Origin: Hemicordylus capensis
Lineage: Eukaryota; Chordata; Lepidosauria; Squamata; Cordylidae
Length of the DNA stretch: 64,000 nt
Direction of reading: 5' to 3'
Assembly (NCBI RefSeq): GCF_027244095.1
Contig: NC_069661.1
Coordinates: 117,496,001-117,560,000, forward strand
Every line of letters starts with the position of its first letter. Position 1 is the first letter of the stretch. The notes under the pieces were generated by a model. It had not been told where the DNA came from. It ran no database searches and saw only the letters and a program-made list of their open reading frames with translations. The position numbers were made by a program, and so were the translations under genes. Shown one piece after another: positions 50,051-60,865 of the stretch.

Positions 50051-50594
50051 GTATACACGTACAAGATGATGAGGTTACTCCGACATGAGCTGCCTCAGTT
50101 AACCCAAGCAGGCAATCGTGTGTGCAATCGTGCCGGGTTGTTTGGCTTCCCCCCAACCTGCCGCCATTTGGGGCAGCAAGCTGGTGGGAAGGAGTGTCTG
50201 TGCAGAGCAGAGCGGCTGCTCTATTGAGAGCAGCTGCTCCGCTGCTCGTGTGAGGCACACTGGGAGGCGGGAAAACTTCCTCCTCCCATTCCCAGTTTGG
50301 GACTCTGGTACGGCGTATGGGTGTGCAGTGGAGCCCAAGACAGCCACCGCTCATCTGTGGGGAAGGCAGGCAATCTCCTCCTGCTCCCGCCCCCACTCCA
50401 GCCTTCCAAAGCTGTGCGGCTAAGGTCATGTGAATAACCCATATACACATCCCCTATGTTCCTTGGGACTAGATACAGAGCTCTGAGGGAGTTGTGGTAG
50501 GATTGTACTAAATAAAATATGTCGCTGAGCTGCATTTTGAATGATTGTGGTGATAAGAATTGAAAAGTAATCTGTGAGCCAAACAACACATTAC

Positions 50595-50885
50595 ATTGAT
50601 TGATTAAGTGCCGTCAAGTCAGTGTTGACTCTTAGCGACCACATAGATACTGTAGATTCTCTCCAGAATGATCTGTCTTCAACTTGGCCTTTAAGGTCTC
50701 TCAGTGGTGCGTTCATTGCTGTCATAATCGAGTCCACCCACCTTGCTGCTGGTCGTCCTCTTCTTCTCTTTCCTTCAACTTTCCCCAGCATTATGGACTT
50801 CTCAAGGGAGCTGGATCTTCGCATAATGTGTCCAAAGTATGATAGTTTGAGCCTGGTCATTTGTGCCTCGAGTTTCCACACTACG
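50595..50885 (-). mobile_element. BovB (RTE) LINE 3' end, short
   Basis: Minus-strand frame: LEAQMTRLKLSYFGHIMRRS, SSLEKSIMLGKVEGKRRRGR, ARWVDSIMTAMNAPLRDLKG and QVEDRSFWRES. The 3' end reads GTTGACTTGACGGCAC-like with an (AATC)n tail. It is the same family as 17075-17845 and more truncated. Confidence 0.87.
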
Positions 50886-51183
50886 TGCAAACATATGAAA
50901 TGGTAGTTCAAAAAGCCCTTTTATAGTTTGACAAAATACTTCAGGTGAGAGTGATTAAAAGAACGGAGAGGCAGTGTGAGGCAAGGTGCTTAGCTGTTTC
51001 CCAACCTACTCTTTTCCTGTTCCAAATTGACCCCCAAGTGACTTTTCCTCTGGGTTTCAGCTGCATCTGAAAAGTAGCTTGGAAGCGGCTGGGGGTAGGA
51101 ATTTGGTTTGGAAACACAGAAGGCAGGGAAAGGGTTAAGTGTCCCTTCTCCCTTGCTACTTCTCTGCTCCCACTCACCTCCTC

Positions 51184-51993
51184 TTAAAGCAGCTCAAGTG
51201 TGCCATCAAGTTGATTTCGACTCCTGGTGCCCACAGAGCCCTGTGGTTTTCTTTGGTAGAATACAGTAGGGATGTGCATGGTCCGGACCAGCACCGAGGG
51301 GGGGGGGTCTACCTTTAAGGGTGGGGGGTTAGAACTTACCCCTCCCGCCACTCTTCCTCCTCCAGCGCTGTAGTTTAAAACAAAGTTTTTGGGGCGGCAG
51401 CGTTCCTTGCTGCCGCCCCTGCCCCCTTCGTCGCCTGGAACGCTCCATAATAGCAACAAGCATGCGCGCATGGCGGTGCATGTGACGTAGGCGGCGCACA
51501 CATGCACGTCGGCAACAGGCGCACGTGCGCCGCTATGCACACATGCGTGTTGCTATTACAGAGTGTTCCAGGTGACGACGGGGGCAGGGGCGGCAGCAAG
51601 GAATGCTGCCGCCCCAAAAACTTCGTTTTAAACTACAGCGCCGGAGGGGGAAGAGTGGCGGGAGGGGTAAGTTCTACCCCCTCGCCCTTAAAGGTAGACC
51701 CCCCCCTCGGTGCCAGACCGCCGGACTGGTCCGGCTCCGAACCAGTCCGGAGGCCTCCAACATGGCCTCCGGACCAGTTCGTGCACGTCCCTAGAATACA
51801 GTAGGGGTTTATCATTGCCTCCTCCCACGCAGTATGAGATGATGCCTTTCACCATCTTCCTATGTCGCTTCTGCCCAATATAGGTACTGCTGCCCGATAT
51901 AGGTACCGGTGGGGATTCAAACCTGCAACCTTCAACCTTCTGCTTGTAAGGTTCTGCTTGCAACCTTCAAGCATTTCCCTGCTGCGCCACTTA
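51184..51993 (-). mobile_element. Sauria SINE, split by a hAT element
   Basis: The right piece 51794-51993 is the tRNA-related 5' part read on the minus strand: TTAAGTGGCGCAGCAGGGAA (A box), GCAGGTTTGAATCCCCACCG (B box), ATATCGGGCAGCAGTACCTA, ATAGGAAGATGGTGAAAGGC, ATCTCATACTGCGTGGGAGG, AGGCAATGATAAACCCCTAC. The left piece 51184-51266 is the 3' part: ACCAAAGAAAACCACAGGGC, CACCAGGAGTCGAAATCAAC, TTGATGGCACACTTGA, shared with BovB. There is a short internal duplication in the B-box area and another at TACCTATATYGGGCAG. This family is confined to squamate reptiles and is strong evidence for the host. Confidence 0.92.
51267..51793. mobile_element. Giant palindromic hAT miniature element inside a Sauria SINE
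   Basis: 527 bases flanked by a perfect 8-base duplication GAATACAG (51259-51266 and 51794-51801), part of the SINE's own sequence. Termini are TAGGGATGTGCATGGTCCGG and the inverse of TAGGGACGTGCACGAACTGG. The arms are inverted nearly end to end: GGTCTACCTTTAAGGGTGGG, TTAGAACTTACCCCTCCCGC, CAAAGTTTTTGGGGCGGCAG, TGCCGCCCCTGCCCCC, ACGCTCCATAATAGCAAC. It has no coding capacity and is the same family as 18111-18534. Confidence 0.92.
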
Positions 51994-53179
51994 AGGTGAC
52001 GTCTTGAAGCAGCTACACATTCAGAAAAGGGATGTTAGTGCTACCATTATGTGTATTTGTAAGTAATGTGTGATTTGGCTTGGCTGTTCAAGAGCAACAG
52101 CTATGTTGACATTTATTATATCCTTTCGGTGAACACAGGGAAACCTAGCATGGTAGGGGTTTTGCTTGCATTACCTTCTAATGCCAGATGAGCCAGAAAA
52201 GCTTTTGCAACACACGAAACATGGCTTGTGCAATGATTACTGCAAAGCTCAAGGATCTGAGAGCAAACAGACTCATAAGCCAACCTATGCTGCTATATTT
52301 AGACTGGATTTTGAAAAGGCCAGCTTATCTATAAAACACGGAATACACCAAATTATAGCAGTTTCTTCCTTCCTTCCTCAAATGACACAAATGGCACATA
52401 TAGGCATGTGGTCATCAATGTAACACAAAGTTACTCTTAAAAGGCAGGACTAATTTCTCTTTAATGTCTCACATGACTACTATGGGCCATCTGGCTCTTC
52501 TGCACCGGTGGAAAGGTCCAGCTGCACATTATGAGAAGTGCACAATCAGCGCTTCTGCCCTTGAACTTTTTAAAAATGTAAATATCAGTTGCGGACAGGA
52601 AGGATATAGATATAGGTCAGGACTGTGGGGGAAGGGACTTCAGTTCTTTCTTCCGCAGTACCCTCCCTTGTATTGCTTCCCCACCTCGTGGAAAACTCCC
52701 ACTGGCACCAGTGTTTGGGAAACAAAGAGATGGCAGGGGAAAGCAGCAGAGGTAGTTACTGGGGAAAGACAGAGCAAGCCACCTCCTCTCTTCCACTTGA
52801 TCTTCAAGAGCTCACAACGGTAGCACACACAGTTCCTGAACTTGTCCTACCCTAATAATAATTGTGCGAACGAGCCTACTTTGTGATATTTACATTGGTC
52901 CTAATAAAAGTATTACCCTTCTTTGGCTTTTGATCCACACACCCACACACATGGACTACCATGGCTACATACCAGTTTTATAATAAATTCATATTTTCAT
53001 GACTTTTAACAAATGTGTTTAATACTGACTCTTCTACATCACTTGTTATTTGACCTCAGATAATTACAAGCATCAGCAAGGGTCTGGTAGGCTACAGTTC
53101 CACAGTTTATAATGCCTCAGGCCTCATTAAGCCAAAAGTGTCCCATTTATCCCAATAAAAAAAGATTAAAGCACATACT

Positions 53180-53435
53180 TATAATATGGTACTTTGCATT
53201 TATGTAGCACTGCACTGTCCAAGGGGCTCAGATCACTTCATATACTTACCTTAGTAATCCACACACCAACCATAAAGTAAGTCAGTATTATTACCCCCAT
53301 ATTGGAAATGCAGGGGTGTGCTAAGGTACTTGCCAAATACCATCTAGTGACTCCAGTAGTTCCTGGCAGAAGCAAGTTTTGAAATGAGGACTTCCTGGTT
53401 CACTCCTCCTTCTCTTACACATAATGCTCTATTAG
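53180..53435 (-). repeat. Old CORE-SINE (MIR-like)
   Basis: Worn reversed copy: 'tgcatttatgtagcactgca', 'ttacccccatattggaaatg', 'cttgccaaataccatctagt', 'aatgctctattagc'. Confidence 0.6.
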
Positions 53436-54839
53436 CTTTCAAAACAAATCCCTCCTATTGAAATAAAAGGAACATCATGTTGCATAGATCATGCCCACAA
53501 TCTTTTCATATAGTTAAAATATTAGGGCAATTTACAATAAGGGCAACTTATATTAATCAAGACAGCCAATCACATTAGGTTTTGTCTCTACCTAGTAAAT
53601 AATCCGCAATCAGGCTTAACAAAATGAGCTTGATAGTTCTTTGTGACCTGGAATCTCTCTCTAGCCCTGGGAATGTCATACTCTGATCAGCGTTTGGGAG
53701 GAAGAATGTAGGGACAGAAAAGGGACAGAGAGTAGACAGAATATGGACACAGAGAGCTGGGAGTCTTTTAGCTGGAGCTGACAAAAGCTGAAGTATTCTT
53801 GGTGTGCAGTTGCTCACTGGAGATCTGAGGCAGGATTAACCGCTGTGTGGCCTGCTGTAGGAGACTGCTTTCTTGCACTGTGTTTTTGTTCTCAGAATGA
53901 ATTCCTGTTTAATAAACTGATTCTTTGGTTGCACCATCAAAGGTTTTCCAAACTCTTTCCAAACATGTGTGTAAAGTTATTTTCCTTTCAAATCCAAGAA
54001 GCATTTTTCCATTTCTGCAACTCATTAAAACTAGAAAAAATGGTCTCTCCTAAATTTTATAGAGATATTCCGGTACAATAATCAATTTACCTATTAAATG
54101 TATCCAGCATCTCTTTAATAAGAGATGCTATGTTGTTTAATAACAACATAGTGAAGTTAACCTGGGTGTCCAAGAAGAAAATTCTCCATTTTAAACTTGA
54201 GTTAATGTATGAAATTTTTGGTAAAGACTTATTCCCACCCTCTATCCTCAATCCATGATGGATATTTAGAGCAGAGTTTTTAAAAAGTAATTCCACTAGT
54301 TCATTTGAAAGTCTTTCAAGCAGAGAGACCGCTTTCTTGATGAATTTGATGTTAATTGCTAGTTCTGTCAAGGTAAAAGGTTGCATTTTACCATGATCAC
54401 CCCTTTTCCCTAACATAATTATTCCCAAAGAGTCCATCTTGGAATCAGCAATGCCAAAACTTTGGCGGATAGACTTTCAGGCAAGGTGCAACAGAGATCT
54501 CCAGAGCAGCAAAGTGGATCTTGCTGCAGGAAAGATGCACAAGTTTCCCCTTTGCATGTTATCTCGAAGCAGTACAGGGTGTATACCTGAAGTGGCTGAT
54601 ACTCAAGGCCAGGAGGATAAGTGAAAATGTTAATTCCTGCCCATCATCTACCCTTGCAACAATATATTCTCTGGTATGGGTGTGTTTCACACCCCACATT
54701 TTTCTTAGTCACAGTCTTTTTGTCCTGTGCTATACAAGTGAGTGTATACTTTTGCTCCATTCACTTGGATAGGGCAGGGGAAAGGGTCTGATACTGGAAA
54801 AACCCTCAAAGCGAAAACAATCATCCTCTTGCCCTAGAG

Positions 54840-54979
54840 CAGGCCTGCTCAACTTATCCCCCCCCCCCAGCTGTTTTTGGACTACAGTTCCCATAATCCC
54901 CAGCCACAGTGTCCAATAGCCAGGGATTATGGGAATTGTAGGCCAACTTCTGCAAGAGGGTCGAAGTTGAGCAGCCCTG
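54840..54979. mobile_element. Small palindromic hAT element
   Basis: 140 bases with a perfect 8-base duplication CCCTAGAG (54832-54839 and 54980-54987). Ends are CAGGCCTGCTCAACTT and the inverse CAGGGCTGCTCAACTT. Arms contain GGACTACAGTTCCCATAATC and its inverted counterpart. Confidence 0.87.
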
Positions 54980-55477
54980 CCCTAGAGCCTTGGGACAGTA
55001 GAGTCGGAGAATGGCAGTCTGTCTATCCTATAGAATGGCAGTCTCAGCTGTGGTGTCTTCTGGAGCAGAGAAAGGAGGCTCTAATTGGGAAACCTTCAAA
55101 GACAAAACACAGTTGTCCTTCCCACCTAAAACATAATGGGGCATGGGCTAGATGTGTGTATTATAACACAGTTAAAAGGGAACTTGTGATACTTGGATTC
55201 AAAAAGCCACAATAAATACTGTCTAAGAAGCCAAGATAACATGTATACTCAACTAATCCATAAATATTTTAATACTATCACATCTCACAATAGAAAAAAA
55301 TGTTTAAAAAGGCATTTTGCAACCTATTAATAAAAACTGTTCTTGCCACACCTAATGGTCAATATGTACACCATACAATAAATCTTAAATAGCTTTCATG
55401 CTCTCCACCATGCAGCCAAAGTTATAAATAATTATATAACATTACAAGTCTTTCCATGGAAGGGGCGGGGCATAAAT

Positions 55478-55878
55478 CCAAAGCTCTACAATAAAATGAA
55501 TCGTGTCAGTCACCAAGGTGTGATAAATACCAGAATATATCCAAAGTCCTCCCAGAAAAATTGGCCACTTTTATCTCAGCTAGTATCAGTGGAGAAACTA
55601 TGCTTGTAGATCCTACTTCTTCTTGGGAGATGTAGGATCTACATGCATAGTTGCTCCATTGATAGATACTAGCTGAGATAAAAGTGGCCAATTTTTCTGG
55701 GAGGACTTTGGATATATTTCTGAGAGAACGCTTCTGAAGTCAAACCACTGAAGAAGACCGATTTCAGGTTGAAACATGTCTGGCCGTTGGATTTTATGGA
55801 AATTCTATGGACCCTCTCCCTTCAAGAAATGTATTTATCACTCCTTGGTGACTGACACTATTCATTTTATTGTAGAGA
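55478..55878. repeat. Long foldback (inverted repeat), possibly Penelope-related
   Basis: The left arm (55478-55612) and right arm (55631-55878) are inverted copies: TCTACAATAAAATGAAT, GTCAGTCACCAAGG, GATAAATAC, then ATATCCAAAGTCCTCCCAGA, AAAATTGGCCACTTTTATCT, CAGCTAGTATC and TGTAGATCCTAC. The right arm holds about 105 extra bases (about 55728-55830), absent from the left arm, that include a hammerhead-like motif. The loop is about 15 bases. Penelope-like elements are known to carry hammerhead motifs in their terminal repeats and to leave inverted copies; the assignment here is inference. Confidence 0.6.
55741..55792 (+). ncRNA. Hammerhead-ribozyme-like motif
   Basis: CTGAAGA at 55748-55754 fits the CUGANGA core. 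GAAA at 55771-55774 fits the second core box. Between them GACC and GGTT can pair around a 7-base loop. After GAAA comes ACATGT, a palindromic short stem III, and C at 55780 at the cleavage position. CCA before the core and TGG after it can form stem I, with CAA/TTG beyond. One extra A between CTGAAGA and stem II departs from the consensus, so it may be inactive. Confidence 0.4.
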
Positions 55879-55894
55879 TTCTATTTTTCCCCCC

Positions 55895-56010
55895 ATGTTT
55901 ATTATTTATTTATTTATTATTTATTTACTACATTTTCAACCACCTTTCTGCCTTGAAAAGGCACCCAACGGGGTTTACAATATTAAAAGAGGCAAATAAC
56001 AAATTAATAA
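55895..56010 (-). repeat. L2/CR1-type 3' tail
   Basis: Reversed: (TTTA)n followed by 'accacctttctgccttgaaa' and 'ggcacccaacggggtttaca'. No LINE body remains. Confidence 0.6.
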
Positions 56011-57323
56011 AATGTTGTCTCAGGCTGTTGGTCTTTTCAGGAGCTGAGGACAAGAGCTCCCTGGCCTGGGTGCATCCTTTCTTGCCTCCCTCTCAGGGCA
56101 CAGTGGTCTTTCTATGCTCCTGGAAAGGTGGACAGTGAGGGGGGACTCCATATTTGTTTCTGTTGTCAGATGTGTGTATACCAGGATTACCATACATACA
56201 GTTTTGGCTAGGATAGCAGAATTGCTCAAGATTAAAAGACACCAATGAGAAACACTTGTGCATCTATTTGTTACTGCTTCTCATATGGGCAGTGCTCCCA
56301 CTAAGGGCCAATGACATGTTACATTAAGGATGTGCTATGCAGCTGAGTGTTCCTCCCACCCCTACCCCACCCACACTAAATGGCACGTGCTGAGATGATC
56401 AAAATCAAGTCAACCCACCCCATCCCATCCCAGTGGCTGCTTGTTTTCCTTCTGAGGCAAACATGAGGTCCTAATCCAGGTGGAAAATGCTTAAAGGCCC
56501 CTCCCCCCCACTACAGCCTGATTTGGATTGTCCATCCCTACCCACCATTTGAATAAGGAAATGACAAATATACAGCTGCATAGCAAGTACTTAAAAAGAA
56601 CATCCAAGTTCAAGGTTTAGCCTTCAGAAAAAGCTGATGGTACACTCCACAGGACTGTTTTATTTTAGAATGGGAGATCTCATACTTGAATGCTTCCCCA
56701 TGACAAAAGCTGCTTGCATGTGGAAGGCTAGCTTGACAGGGAGATGGGTTCCAGCTTATAAGTCCTTTTTCCGACATCCTAACCTTGCACATACAGGTTT
56801 TTATGTGAAGGAGTATTCAAAAAATCCCATTGCCTACCTGCATTCTGAGATGGTACCATCTCATCAAGGCCATACCATGTGCATTTCTGAATGTTTTGAA
56901 TCTGCTTGAATTAAATGAGTGCAAGTATACATCAACAATTGTGCATCATTATGCCTGAGGCTAACTTCCTCCCAAGATTGGCTGTAGGATTTTGGGATTC
57001 CTTCCAGCAAGAGGAAGGGGAAGGGTCTTCTCACTTTGTGCTAGGCTCCAGGAAAGTTTGGCACAGCATTAGGAAGACTTGCGCTGCTTCCAACCTTCCC
57101 AGGAGTTCAATTGAAATGGTGGTGGTGTTGGCTTTGTGAGCCCTCCATGGGCTCTTGGGCCCCAGCATTGACTCAACCAGCCAACCAGTGGTGCTGTCCA
57201 TAATTTCTCCATAAACCCTCTATAAACCCTTGTCAGTGTTTTGTTCACATCTTTAAAATAGTGCAGATAAACAGTTCATGCAAGTCTCAAACTGGCCAGG
57301 TAGCAAACCCGGTGTTTAAGTGT

Positions 57324-57589
57324 CTAGTACATGATGTCTTCTGCGGTAACATTCACTTCTTCTGTCTTAGTCTTCCGTGTAGGGAAGTGAATCATGCTGA
57401 TGGCAACTAATAACAAATTCACACCATGAATCGTTGCACTTGCTACGCAAAGCCAAAAAGAGTATTCATACTGTTCTCCCAAGACTACAAACTGGAAGAC
57501 ATTTTCCCGGAAATTGGCAATCCTTTCTGTAAGATTATGCCACTTAACAGCAGCCATAAAGCTAGTCGTTGCCAGTACTGCAAAGCTAC
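57324..57589 (-). CDS. CLRN2: CLRN2 coding exon 3 (terminal)
   Basis: 266 nt encoding SFAVLATTSFMAAVKWHNLT, ERIANFRENVFQFVVLGEQY through TAEDIMY, then TAG at 57326-57324. Confidence 0.96.
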
Positions 57590-60500
57590 CTGCAAGAGAA
57601 TTTAAAACAAACAAAAAATAAAAAATGTGAATGCAAAATAGTTTACTCTGCTCCCCATTTTTAAATTGATTATTGTCTTGCTTTGTATTGAGTGGCCACC
57701 ACTCATCCTGGCTTCCTTTAACGTACCAAGGGGGAACTCAGACATTTCCCCTGAAGCAAAATACAAAATGTATGTGGAATAGAAGTGCAAATTCAAAATG
57801 CATGTGGAACTCACACATTTTGTCACATGGGAGATATGCAAGTTCTCTCTTTGCACGTTTCATGGAAGCATGAACTATGGAATCAATATCCACTTTTCAT
57901 TACTTCTCTGAATATTTAAAGTGTTGCACTGAGTAAAGCTAAGTTTGCACCTGTATATCTAGCCCTCAAGAATTGCCACATCCATATGTTGACTTAAGCC
58001 CATCCTATACAAACTGCAGCTTCTGTGGCAAAACTGTTCTAGGAGTGGTCAGGCTGCATGTGGGAGAATAAGATGGATTGGATGCTTCCCCCAAAACAAA
58101 AATTCCTATTCATAGACAGTATGTCAAAGAAAAGACTAGGTTAGAACTCTACTTCTTGACAACTAGTTTTCTATGAGCAGGAGGGTGTTTGTTGAGGGAA
58201 CATTCAAATATGCAATCCTCCAACTGCCATTTGAGAGTGGGCCTGAAAAGTCTGAAATGTATTACTTTTCCAAGCAGTTAATTCCATTGACAGGCATTCA
58301 GATCTGATGATTGTGAAGTTCTGAAATGGGTTCCCAATACACACAGTATTACATAACATGACACACAGAACCTACAAACATCTACAACAGATGGAAACTG
58401 AGTATCATAGTTGGATCTTAAACATGTTTACTCCTGAGTAAATATCATTGGTCCCATGGTTAGGAGGGCATCTTTAACTTTGTTTGTATGTACATATTCA
58501 CATGCTAGAGGCAGTTTAGAGAAAAACATAGTATCTGCCTATCATTTGTTGACTACTTTTGGTAATGTAGTTGTTAGCAGAAGGTTTTGTGCTTTTTTAA
58601 ATGTTTACCTGCAATTAAGTTCCACAGGGCTATTCCTGCTGGACCTTTAATAGCCCGATAGGGAACTTTAATTATGTTTAAGATGCAAAATCCCAAACTG
58701 ACCAGGGCAAAAGAAAATGCCACACAAAGGAAGAGGATAATCACCACATGCAGAGCCGTGTTCAGCTTTTTCACCAGATGAGGAAATACTGACAAGCAAA
58801 AAGAAACAACATTGAGTTATCCGTTGCATAAATGTGTTAGGTTACAAGGATGCTATGAGGAGTTTCCATTCAGATTCATTGCAGTTACCTCTTTAGATGT
58901 TGTTCCATCTGTTCAGATGATATTATAAAAGCATTAAATGTATCTTCTTCTGCATGATCCCCACTGCATGTTAAGGTCATCTGAGGAGGTCCGTCTCCAG
59001 TTACCACCTGTATGTCTGGTGGCAACTCAGAGGTGGGCCTTCTCTGTAGTTGCTCCTGAGCTGTGGAATGCACTCCCTGAAGAAATCCATAATCTGAATG
59101 GATTATTGGCCTTCAGGAGAGCCCTCAAAACTGTTTGGCTGGGCCTCCCAGGGTTTTTTAATTGTTCTAAATGTTTTTAATCTGCTGTAACCTGGTTTTC
59201 CAGGGTTTTTAAACTGTTTAATGTTTTAACTCTTAATTGTTTTATGGTGTTTTATAATCTCTGTTTTTAACTGTTAATTGATTTTAATTGTTTTGTTTTA
59301 ATGTAAACTGCCCTGCGCCATTTTTTGGAAGGGCAGTACAGAAATCAAATAAATAAATAAACAAATAATAATTATAATACGATGGGTGTACTTTTTGTTT
59401 ATCACAGCAGTAATTTTGTTCTTGTACTCTGATGGAATATCAACGTTGGCCATGAACAAGGGAGGAATCTCTTAGTCCCCAACTCATCATGCATTATTTA
59501 GGAGTTTGAGTTGTGTATGTATGTCGAGCCTTCTACAGAAATCAGCCATCCTACATTCACTGAATGAGTGAGTGTGTGAGTATTGTGTGCATGTGTTTGG
59601 GCGGGGGTGGGTAGATGGGTGGGTAGGAACAGTAGCTTTCTGGCTAGCCACACCCCCTGCACCAACATATCCACCAAGCTATACCCCGCCACCACACCCC
59701 ACCCCACTCATGCAGCTGTATACACTGTGCTTGTCTGCAAAAGGCTGCAGTAAATGCAGGGAGGAAATTGGCTGCAGTAAATGCAGGGAGGAAGGAGCCG
59801 GTGGTCGTGTGGGCGGCCGATCCAGCCACCCAGGACTTCCTGCCTGCTTCGTCCCGCTCTCCCCACAACCCTCCTAGAGGCGAGTCTAACTGATGGTGAG
59901 ACTCGCCTCATTCAGTGAATGCAGGAGGGTTAATGTCTGAGGAGGGTTCTGCCATGATTTCAGGACTCTGCTTAGACTCTCTTTTTTATTCTGCTGGTAA
60001 AAATAGTAATTAAATTCTGCACTAGAGTAATACAAATTCCGTACTAAGCTGAACTCTGTGCTCAATATAAATTAGGCAAACAAAGCATATTTGCACATTT
60101 CCTCTCATTTTACACAATTTATTCTGCCATGTTTACCATTTTGCACAATTTGTTCTGATCTTGACAAAGAGAAATGAAGCTATGCAGAGCACTGAACCCT
60201 TACTCACTGAAAATCTTATACAGGCATCGTCTGGCTTTCAGATTTCATTGGGTATTGCCATCATATTTTCATCACCATGAGGGCTAGAATCTTTTTTTTT
60301 TAAATTAAGCTTAGATTTTCAGAAAACTGGGTTCTGCACCTAATACCATATTCTGATTTATCGGTAGCATACATACAGCCCTGTCTGATTTTATGTGGAA
60401 TGATTAATGTCGACTCTTTGATTATTATGTACATTTGCAAGATGAGTCTGATGAAATTTGAGATCACCAGTCAGTCACCTATCTCACATGGTTTTTGTGA

Positions 60501-60825
60501 GTTTAAACGTATGGGAAAATGATGACAGGTATGCTCCTTGAAGGAAGAGTGGGAATATAAATGGAACAAATTATATTAAGGTCCACAAAGGGCAGTTCTT
60601 TTCCATGTAGAGGCCCAGTTCACAATCTTCTTCTTATGCTGGTAATCCTCTACCTATGGCAGACAGGGTGTGTGACTGTCTTCTTCACCATGCTCATCAT
60701 TCAGTATGTGAAACAGGCAATCCCTGCAGATGCCTATATGCATGTTAGTCACAGAACATGATCTTCCCATTTAGAGGTAGAACAATATTTTGGTCTTCCA
60801 TACTGACTACTTGCCACACAGGTTA

Positions 60826-60865
<40 letters not shown>

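Larger units (their letters stand above)
48831..57323. other. Intergenic region between LAP3 and CLRN2
   Basis: About 8.5 kb. It contains repeats listed separately (49145, 49835, 50595, 51184, 51267, 53180, 54840, 55478, 55895). In 52000-53175, 53440-54830 and 56015-57320 I find no gene. A 116-codon minus frame at 54087-54437 matches no family I recognise. Confidence 0.5.

Noticed and set aside
51184-51963. Frames of up to 118 codons on both strands
   Set aside because: They are symmetric translations of a palindromic miniature transposon.
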